From assembly GCA_021827245.1 (NCBI GenBank), contig JAKAWN010000195.1, positions 1-12,071 on the forward strand: a stretch of DNA of 12,071 nucleotides. Direction: 5' to 3'. Below, in pieces: positions 6,660 to 12,071 of the stretch (positions within the stretch are counted from its first letter, which is position 1; each line of letters starts with the position of its first letter). The notes beneath the pieces are model-generated. The model did no database searches, was not told the origin of the DNA, and saw only the letters and a program-made list of their open reading frames with translations. Position numbers and translations under genes: made by a program. Origin of the DNA: Acidobacteriota bacterium. Lineage in GTDB: Bacteria; Acidobacteriota; Terriglobia; UBA7540.

Positions 6660-7808
6660 TTACGGATTTAATGTTGCCAGGTAGGCCGCAATTGAAAGCA
6701 TGTCGTCAAGCGTCAACTTTGCGGTAACGGGTTTCATCAATTCCGCGTCTGCTCCGGCGCGAGCCCCGCTGCGGAAGTCGTAAAGTTGCCGAACAATATA
6801 GCTTGGTGAACGGCCTGCGATTGACGGCACATTACCGCTACCCCTGAGGCCCGGTCCGTGGCAAACGGCACATTGAACGGTTTTTGCCGCGCCTCCGGTT
6901 GTGACCAGCGCCTTTCCTTTTTCGACGCTGCCCACTGGCACGTAGGCAATGAACCCGGATTCATCGTTGCGCAGCTTAGTTTGTTCCACGTTGACCGGCG
7001 TCTCAATGATGCGCTGGCCGATCGGTTCCGTTCCCCCTCTTCCTACGGGGATCATCATCCAGTCCTCGGCGTGAGTCCTGGGAACGGTCCTGGTTTCAAC
7101 GACATGAATCCACGGCTTTGGCTTCAATCGTGAGAAGTACTCGGCGGCGGCCTTGATCTCCTTCGGGGTCGCCTTGGCTTCGTGGGTGATCATCGCAGAG
7201 ATTGGCACCGTGATTTTTGAACTTTTACGCAGACCGTCCTTGAAATCAGCCATTTGCTGAACGATGTAGGCCGCGGGCAGTCCTGCCAAGCTGGCATTCT
7301 CGGGACGTCCCTGGCCATTGGGCAGGTGGCAGTAGCCACAGGCGAGGACGTCCGGCCGCCGGCCATGTGCCACGATCTCAGGCATGGGTGGATGCTCGGC
7401 GGGATGCCAGTCCGGCGGATTGAACCCATCGTTAATTTGCCGGAGTGTGAAAGCCGCCTGGCTACCCGGCACGTGCCGTGGAGTGTCGTCGGCGGACTTG
7501 GCCGGGGCATGCGATGCACTGGCCGGCGGTTCAACAACAAAAGCCCAATCAGGAGGAGGCGCGAGTCTTTGTCGTACTCTTGTCTCTTCACTTTGATTCC
7601 TACCAGCGACCACGGCAACGAACGCGCAAATCGCCGCGTTCGCCGGAGCGACGCTGCCACCGAGCAACTCGCGTGCTTTTACAAATCCCGGGCTGTGGGG
7701 ATTTCGAGTCGGCGGGATTGGATGTTTGGCGCGCAGCGCGCGGGCTGGCGCCAGGCATGTGCCGGCCAAGAGAGCAATCACCAGCGCGATGCTACGAAGA
7801 CGGAACAT
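6660..7808 (-). CDS. Secreted diheme c-type cytochrome
   Basis: A 382-residue protein with signal peptide (about 1-24, MFRLRSIALVIALLAG then CLAPARA) and two cytochrome c domains. Heme motifs are CGYCH (157-161) and CAVCH (313-317), each followed by the same pattern: Gly-rich loop, (G/S)xPxxYIVxQxxDF (PAAYIVQQMADF 178-189; SPSYIVRQLYDF 334-345), then a methionine that may be the axial ligand (M206; M358) and a closing helix (IKAAAEYFSRL; MLSIAAYLATL). It would carry electrons in the periplasm, as c4/c553-like proteins do, for an unidentified donor or acceptor; no oxidase or dehydrogenase gene is nearby. Unusual: about 60 residues (26-86) lie between the signal peptide and the conserved DWAF start of the domain, with a second hydrophobic patch (AICAFVAVVAG, 59-69). 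The ATG at 7808 has GAGAGG six bases upstream, which decides it over an upstream in-frame codon at 7937. Confidence 0.9.
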   Translation of the reverse strand: MFRLRSIALVIALLAGTCLAPARALRAKHPIPPTRNPHSPGFVKARELLGGSVAPANAAICAFVAVVAGRNQSEETRVRQRLAPPPDWAFVVEPPASASHAPAKSADDTPRHVPGSQAAFTLRQINDGFNPPDWHPAEHPPMPEIVAHGRRPDVLACGYCHLPNGQGRPENASLAGLPAAYIVQQMADFKDGLRKSSKITVPISAMITHEAKATPKEIKAAAEYFSRLKPKPWIHVVETRTVPRTHAEDWMMIPVGRGGTEPIGQRIIETPVNVEQTKLRNDESGFIAYVPVGSVEKGKALVTTGGAAKTVQCAVCHGPGLRGSGNVPSIAGRSPSYIVRQLYDFRSGARAGADAELMKPVTAKLTLDDMLSIAAYLATLNP

Positions 7809-7877
7809 CGGAATCCTCTCAATCTTGCTGATGTTTGGTTCGAGCAACCGCGGAGCGACGCTCGGATTGATTTCTTG

Positions 7878-7907
7878 ATTACACGCAACCGGGCAGCCCC
7901 GGGTCAA
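7878..7907 (-). promoter_or_regulatory. Possible sigma-70 promoter for the cytochrome gene
   Basis: On the minus strand, TTGACC (7907-7902) and TGTAAT (7883-7878) are separated by 18 bases, each five of six to consensus, although the -10 lacks the important A at position 2. The start would be near 7871, with a leader of about 60 bases before the ATG at 7808. Confidence 0.4.
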
Positions 7908-8036
7908 GCGATGGAAATATATCACTGATGCAAGCACCAGAAAAGGACCGTGGGCTTTCTAGGAGGGGGGCTGTGTGTCATCAGCGGGCTGGGACAAGCG
8001 CCTGCGGTGACCCCATCTTCCTTGTGTAGAATGTGG

Positions 8037-8066
8037 TTTACAATATTTGAGGCCAGCCGCTAGAAT
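8037..8066 (+). promoter_or_regulatory. Sigma-70 type promoter for coaD and the aminotransferase
   Basis: TTTACA (8037-8042) and TAGAAT (8061-8066) are separated by 18 bases and each match consensus at five of six positions. Transcription would start near 8073, 40 bases before the coaD ATG. This is the best promoter-like pair in the window. It lies in a 304-base divergent region (7809-8112) that also serves the cytochrome gene; nothing else recognisable lies there. Confidence 0.55.
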
Positions 8067-8112
8067 GCTCTTTTAGTGGACGGCGGCGCCGGCACGCACT
8101 ACACTTCAGCTT

Positions 8113-8613
8113 ATGTCAGACATTCTCGCGATTTATCCAGGATCTTTCGATCCAATAACAAACGGCCACTTTGATCTGATTGAGCGAAGCAGCCGGATTT
8201 TCGATCATTTGATTGTGGCCCTGCTGACGAATGCCGAAAAGGAGCCACTCTTCACTGTTGAGGAGCGGTTCGAGATGCTGCAGGAAGTGACACGCGACAT
8301 GAAGAATGTTTCCGTGGACACGTTTAGCGGATTACTGGTGGATTATGCGGTCAGGAAAAACGCCCGAGCGATTGTTCGCGGCATCCGGGCTTTCTCCGAT
8401 TACGAATACGAAATCCAGATGGCGCTAACGAACCGCAAGCTGCAGCCGAAGCTGGAGACGATTTTCCTGATGCCGGCGGAATCGTATGCGTATGTCAGCT
8501 CGCGTCTGGTGAAGGAGATCTGCCGGCACGGAGGATCGGTGAAGGATCTGGTGCCCCCTGTGGTGGAAGAGCGTTTAAGCAAGAAGGTAGTCTCAAAATT
8601 TCGCGAGGTTTAA
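8113..8613 (+). CDS. coaD: Phosphopantetheine adenylyltransferase
   Basis: A 166-residue cytoplasmic enzyme of full family length (about 160). It transfers AMP from ATP to 4'-phosphopantetheine, giving dephospho-CoA, the penultimate step of coenzyme A synthesis. The N-terminal IYPGSFDPITNGH (7-19) holds the nucleotidyltransferase TNGH signature with H19 as the phosphate-binding residue. K43 (in AEKEPLF) and R89/R92 (in VRGIRAFSDYEYEIQMALTN) match substrate contacts known in the E. coli enzyme, and YVSSRLVKE (127-135) is the conserved C-terminal ATP-binding block. A good promoter lies upstream, but no Shine-Dalgarno is visible in the 20 bases before the ATG. It is followed after four bases by an aminotransferase, so the two are probably cotranscribed. 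Confidence 0.97.
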   Translation: MSDILAIYPGSFDPITNGHFDLIERSSRIFDHLIVALLTNAEKEPLFTVEERFEMLQEVTRDMKNVSVDTFSGLLVDYAVRKNARAIVRGIRAFSDYEYEIQMALTNRKLQPKLETIFLMPAESYAYVSSRLVKEICRHGGSVKDLVPPVVEERLSKKVVSKFREV

Positions 8614-8617
8614 ATCT

Positions 8618-9790
8618 ATGCAACTTTCAGAGCGTATTTCACGAATTTCGGTTTCATCCACTCTGGCGGTGGTTCAGAAGGCTGCCCAACTGCGGGCGAG
8701 TGGAGTAAGTTTGATCGATTTCGGCGCGGGCGAGCCGGATTTCCCGACTCCCGACAATATTAAAAAGGCCGCGATTGAGGCGATCAATCAGAACTTCACA
8801 AAATACACGCCGACCAGCGGCATCAAGGAACTGAAAGAGGCCATTGTCGAGCGCCACGCCAAAGACTTCGGCTCCAATTACAAGGTTGAAGAGTGCCTGG
8901 TGACCGTGGGCGGCAAGCAGGCTATTTTTGAGGCTGTCGCGGCAACGATTAACCATGGCGATGAAGTGATTCTGCCGGTGCCGTACTGGGTTTCCTATCT
9001 GGACATCGTCAACTACGCGGGCGGCAAGCCGGTGCCGCTCGAGACGAGCGAAGCAGACAACTTCCAGGTGCGCGCCTCGGAGGTGGAAAAGCTGATCACG
9101 CCACAAACCAGGATGATCATTGTGAATTCTCCGAACAATCCCACGGGTGCGGTGATTCCGAACGATGAGATGGAAAGGCTGCTGGCATTGGCAGTCCGCA
9201 AGAATGTCCTGCTGATGACGGATGAGTGCTACTGCCAATTCCTCTATGACCGAAGGAAGCCATTCTCGCTCGGCCATTCGGGAAATCGCGATGTTCTGAT
9301 TACTGTGGGTTCGCTGTCAAAGACCTACGCCATGACGGGCTGGCGAGTCGGCTTTGCACTGGGCTCTAAGAATCTGCTGAGCAATATGCTGAAGCTGCAG
9401 AGTCACTCGACCTCCAACCCGACTTCGATTTCGCAAAAGGCCGCTCTTGAAGCGTTGCGCGGGCCCCAGGATTCTGTCCAAACGATGCTTGCCGAGTACC
9501 AGCGGCGCAGGGACAAGATCGTCGCCGGCCTGCGGGCCATTCCGGGAATCAAGTGTGGAATGCCTGAGGGCGCGTTTTATGTCTATCCTAACGTCAGCGC
9601 TTACTTGAAGAAAGATGGCGTGGCCGATTGCAAAGGTCTGGTGGACAGGCTGCTGGAAGAAGCGCACGTGGCAGTTGTGCCAGGGCCGGGTTTCGGTACC
9701 GATGAGCACATTCGGCTCTCGTACGCAACTTCACAAGAGAACATCGAAGAAGGCTTGCAACGGATGAAGAAATTCTTCAGCGAACTGTAG
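8618..9790 (+). CDS. PLP-dependent aspartate aminotransferase (class I, subgroup 1-beta)
   Basis: A 390-residue fold-type I aminotransferase, resembling Thermus-type aspartate aminotransferase throughout. It would interconvert aspartate and 2-oxoglutarate with oxaloacetate and glutamate in the cytoplasm; some subgroup members also act on prephenate. Landmarks are AGEPDFPTP (37-45), YTPTSGIKELKEAI (63-76), NSPNNPTGAV (170-179; N174 contacts PLP), DECYCQFLY (202-210; D202 pairs with the pyridine nitrogen, Y205 with the PLP oxygen), SLSKTYAMTGWRVG (232-245; K235 forms the Schiff base) and HIRLSYATS (364-372; R366 binds the alpha-carboxylate). GAGG at 8605-8608, nine bases before the ATG, sits inside the end of coaD, so the genes are likely translated from one mRNA. 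Substrate breadth cannot be read from the sequence. Confidence 0.93.
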   Translation: MQLSERISRISVSSTLAVVQKAAQLRASGVSLIDFGAGEPDFPTPDNIKKAAIEAINQNFTKYTPTSGIKELKEAIVERHAKDFGSNYKVEECLVTVGGKQAIFEAVAATINHGDEVILPVPYWVSYLDIVNYAGGKPVPLETSEADNFQVRASEVEKLITPQTRMIIVNSPNNPTGAVIPNDEMERLLALAVRKNVLLMTDECYCQFLYDRRKPFSLGHSGNRDVLITVGSLSKTYAMTGWRVGFALGSKNLLSNMLKLQSHSTSNPTSISQKAALEALRGPQDSVQTMLAEYQRRRDKIVAGLRAIPGIKCGMPEGAFYVYPNVSAYLKKDGVADCKGLVDRLLEEAHVAVVPGPGFGTDEHIRLSYATSQENIEEGLQRMKKFFSEL

Positions 9791-9824
9791 GGGTTGCCGA
9801 AACAGCCGTGCCGGTCGAATTAGT

Positions 9825-9842
9825 GCCCGCCTTCAGGTGGGC
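9825..9842 (+). terminator. Hairpin after the aminotransferase gene
   Basis: GCCCGCC (9825-9831) and GGTGGGC (9836-9842) form seven pairs, one of them G-U, around the tetraloop TTCA. It lies 35 bases after the aminotransferase stop. There is no T run, so it is a poor intrinsic terminator; it may instead mark the 3' end or protect the mRNA. Confidence 0.3.
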
Positions 9843-9928
9843 AGGTTCCTCAATTGAAAGAGCCGATATGAGGTCCGCCGCAGCGAAGCGCCCAAGTGGC
9901 GGCGTCCTTCTGCTGCTTTAAGCGACAT

Positions 9929-11020
9929 ATGCCAAAACTGGACACGCCGCTCAAGCTCTCTCCGATCTATAAGCCTAAAATCTGGGGGAGAGAAGACCTC
10001 GCTCCTGTGTTTGAGTGGCCTGAGCCTGCTGAGATTGCGGATGATCGTGGAGTTTCCGTCCGATCGGCCGCTGACAGTCTGATCGGTGAAGTGTGGATCA
10101 CGGATGAGACTTCAAAGATCTTGAATGGCCGCGCCGCGGGGCTCACACTGGGCGAGGCGTCCCGGAAGTTCCGGAGCGAACTGAATGGCCTGAACTGGAA
10201 AGACCGCCGCTTTCCGATCCTGTCCAAGTACATTTTCACCAGCGACTGGCTTTCGCTCCAGGTTCATCCGGACGATCGTTACGCGCGCAAGCACGAGCCT
10301 GGAAATCTGGGCAAGTGCGAGATGTGGTACATCCTGCATGCGCAGCCGGAGGCGGAAATATTGCTGGGTCTGAAGCCGGAAACATCGCCGCAAGCGCTTA
10401 GAGCTGCGTGTGCGCGGGGCGAAAGCAAGGATCTCCTTTACCGATTTCACCCAAAAGCTGGCGAGGCGATTTTTGTCCCCCCAGGAACCGTCCATGCTCT
10501 GGGGCCGGGACTGGTTCTTTTTGAAGCGGAAGAGAACTCCGACATGACCTATCGGCTGGACGATTTTGGGAGGGTGGGTCTCGATGGAAAACCTCGTCCG
10601 CTTCATCTGGACAAAGGATTTGAGGTAATCAAACCTGATGCGCCGCCGCTGCGCAACCTTCCGCGTAGAGTGGTTCGTGAGCATTTTGGGTCCCGCCGGT
10701 ACATTCTTGCCTGCCCGTACTTTGCCATCGAGGAACTGCGGTTGCGGAAGATGGGGCGATTCAAAGCGGCGGCCGAGCACGTCGAAACACTATCAGTCGT
10801 AGCGGGCGAAGGGCGAGTGGAAACGGCTGCGGGCTGGCTGGGCTACCACGCCGGCGACACGTGGGTGATACCGCCAGGGGCAGGGCAATACCGTCTGGCG
10901 CCCGTTGAGAAGACGCGCATCCTCAAGTTCTATGTACCGGACATTGACAAGGATTTCAGGCGGCCACTCGCCCGGCGAGGCTTCAAGTCTGGGCAAATCA
11001 AAACAATTCTCTTCAATTAG
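9929..11020 (+). CDS. manA: Class I mannose-6-phosphate isomerase
   Basis: A 363-residue zinc cupin enzyme that interconverts fructose-6-phosphate and mannose-6-phosphate, the entry to GDP-mannose synthesis. The N-terminal KPKIWGRED (15-23) matches the family's short opening. Metal ligands are visible: Q111 and H113 in LQVHPDD, E131 in CEMWYIL and H189 in PPGTVHALGPG. TYRLDDFGR (207-215) and the block to HLDKGFEVI (226-234) follow the family order; the last 100 residues form the second cupin-like domain. The ATG was chosen because residues before it (a GTG at 9896 would add 11) do not look conserved; neither has a good ribosome site. It is followed seven bases later by the guanylyltransferase gene, forming a GDP-mannose unit. 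No clear promoter was found in the 138 bases upstream. Confidence 0.93.
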   Translation: MPKLDTPLKLSPIYKPKIWGREDLAPVFEWPEPAEIADDRGVSVRSAADSLIGEVWITDETSKILNGRAAGLTLGEASRKFRSELNGLNWKDRRFPILSKYIFTSDWLSLQVHPDDRYARKHEPGNLGKCEMWYILHAQPEAEILLGLKPETSPQALRAACARGESKDLLYRFHPKAGEAIFVPPGTVHALGPGLVLFEAEENSDMTYRLDDFGRVGLDGKPRPLHLDKGFEVIKPDAPPLRNLPRRVVREHFGSRRYILACPYFAIEELRLRKMGRFKAAAEHVETLSVVAGEGRVETAAGWLGYHAGDTWVIPPGAGQYRLAPVEKTRILKFYVPDIDKDFRRPLARRGFKSGQIKTILFN

Positions 11021-11027
11021 GACGCTA

Positions 11028-12071
11028 ATGGGCAAAGCGACGAAATCGCGAAACTCATTCTACGCTCACGTTTACGTGGTGATTATGGCCGGGGGAAGCG
11101 GCACGCGTTTCTGGCCGCTCAGCCGCCGCAAGATGCCAAAGCAGTTGCTGAACCTCTTTGGAGGCACAACCCTTCTTGAACAGGCGGTCGAACGAGTGGC
11201 GGGAATTGTGCCAGCGGAACAAATCTATATTTTTACGAACAGTCTTGTGCGATCGCAGATTGTCCGCCTGCTACCGTACATCCCGGAACGCCAGATCGTC
11301 GCGGAGCCTGCGCAGCGAAATACTGCGCCGACCATTGGACTTGCCGCTCGCGAAATTCTGCGACGCGATCCGGAAGGAATCATGGCGATTCTACCCGCCG
11401 ACCACGTAATTCGCAAGCCCGGGGCTTTCCGCAATGTCTTGAAAGCTGCGTGCCGCTGGGCTGAAACTGAGGGGCGTTCTGTCGTGCTGGGCATTCGACC
11501 AACGCGCCCGGAAACGGGATACGGTTACATCCGGCTGGGCGGGCTTGAACGGAAGATCGGACACGAAAGAGTGTTTCGCGTGGAGACTTTCACGGAGAAA
11601 CCCGCGTCTGCCCTGGCGCGGAAATACGTGGCGTCGAAGCGCTACCTGTGGAACGCCGGCATGTTCGCCTGGCGCGCGTCAACGCTGCTTGCCAATTTGC
11701 GCCGATTCCAGCCAGCGATGGCGGCGGGCCTTGAACGAATTGCCTTCGAGGGTGGCATCGACGACCAGCGGGCGCTGAGGCGATTGTTTCCTCGGCTTGA
11801 AAAAATCTCAATCGATTATGCCTTGATGGAAAAGATTGAGGATGTGTTTGCCGTTCCCGCCGATATCGGCTGGAGTGATGTGGGAAGCTGGGCGGTGGCT
11901 TACGATCTCAGCGCGAAGGACAGCGAGGGCAACGTGAGGCTGGGAAATTCGCTATGCCTTGATTCCGGGGGAAACATGATTGTCGCCAACAGGAAATATC
12001 TTGTGACCATCGGCGTGGAAAATCTGGTGATCGTAGAGACCGGCGACGCGGTGCTGGTTTGTCCCCGCGAG
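11028..12071 (+). CDS. manC: Mannose-1-phosphate guanylyltransferase (3' partial)
   Basis: The open frame runs 348 codons from the ATG to the window edge without a stop. The enzyme makes GDP-mannose from mannose-1-phosphate and GTP. The nucleotide-binding MAGGSGTRFWPLS (20-32) with R34 and K38 (RRKMPKQLL) is intact, as are ILPADH (121-126), TGYGYI (163-168), FTEKP (188-192), LWNAGMF (207-213), IDYALMEK (262-269) and DIGWSDVGSW (279-288). These are the full catalytic core of the ManC/CpsB family; only a short tail, or the isomerase domain of fused forms, lies beyond the edge. AGGA (11019-11022), overlapping the manA stop, is the ribosome site, implying coupled translation with the isomerase. 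Because a separate manA precedes it, a second isomerase domain is not needed, so a short monofunctional form is likely. GDP-mannose feeds exopolysaccharide, O-antigen or GDP-fucose/rhamnose synthesis. Confidence 0.95.
   Translation, partial: MGKATKSRNSFYAHVYVVIMAGGSGTRFWPLSRRKMPKQLLNLFGGTTLLEQAVERVAGIVPAEQIYIFTNSLVRSQIVRLLPYIPERQIVAEPAQRNTAPTIGLAAREILRRDPEGIMAILPADHVIRKPGAFRNVLKAACRWAETEGRSVVLGIRPTRPETGYGYIRLGGLERKIGHERVFRVETFTEKPASALARKYVASKRYLWNAGMFAWRASTLLANLRRFQPAMAAGLERIAFEGGIDDQRALRRLFPRLEKISIDYALMEKIEDVFAVPADIGWSDVGSWAVAYDLSAKDSEGNVRLGNSLCLDSGGNMIVANRKYLVTIGVENLVIVETGDAVLVCPRE

Noticed and set aside
7254..7928. 224-codon plus-strand open frame opposite the cytochrome gene
   Set aside because: The opposite strand encodes two clear CxxCH heme domains; the frame is open because of GC-rich codon structure.
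8654..9277. 207-codon minus-strand open frame opposite the aminotransferase
   Set aside because: It lies wholly antisense to a conserved PLP enzyme and its sequence shows no protein-like motifs.
9875..9900. CCGCC ... GGCGG possible hairpin around the GTG upstream of manA
   Set aside because: Short stem with a long loop in GC-rich sequence; expected by chance.
10112..10780. 222-codon minus-strand open frame opposite manA
   Set aside because: Antisense to the zinc-ligand region of manA; Arg/Gln-rich shadow reading.

Overview
The window is a GC-rich bacterial chromosomal segment of ordinary housekeeping and envelope genes. The protein styles suggest a heterotrophic soil-type bacterium, most likely Acidobacteriota. 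The clues are the diheme c-type cytochrome family, the subgroup-1-beta aspartate aminotransferase next to coaD, and the UbiA / SDR / two-domain kinase operon. This is an inference from protein style; there is no rRNA or other marker in the window. I see no insertion sequence, phage gene, CRISPR array, tRNA or rRNA.

Left part (1-3745, + strand). The window opens inside the last 41 codons of a UDP-glucose 6-dehydrogenase. A 315-base non-coding stretch follows, which can fold into a three-way junction just upstream of the next gene. Then comes a three-gene operon: a UbiA-type prenyltransferase, an extended short-chain dehydrogenase (SDR), and a long membrane protein. The membrane protein joins a VTE5/dolichol-kinase-like domain to a DUF92/VTE6-like domain. 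Together these look like an isoprenoid-alcohol salvage system: prenol to prenyl phosphate to prenyl diphosphate in one polypeptide, transfer to an acceptor by the UbiA protein, and redox tailoring by the SDR. This is the most interesting part of the window.

Middle part (3815-7808, - strand). In transcription order there is a secreted diheme cytochrome c, a duplicated-ATPase ABC-F protein with its own likely promoter, and a small secreted protein of unknown function. The third gene of the left operon and the secreted protein converge.

Right part (8113-12071, + strand). coaD has a good sigma-70 promoter in the region shared with the divergent cytochrome gene. It is followed four bases later by a PLP aminotransferase. 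After a 138-base gap come mannose-6-phosphate isomerase and, seven bases on, mannose-1-phosphate guanylyltransferase, which runs off the end of the window. These last two make GDP-mannose from fructose-6-phosphate (a phosphomannomutase must be elsewhere). With the UDP-glucose dehydrogenase at the left edge, they frame the window with nucleotide-sugar supply for surface polysaccharide.
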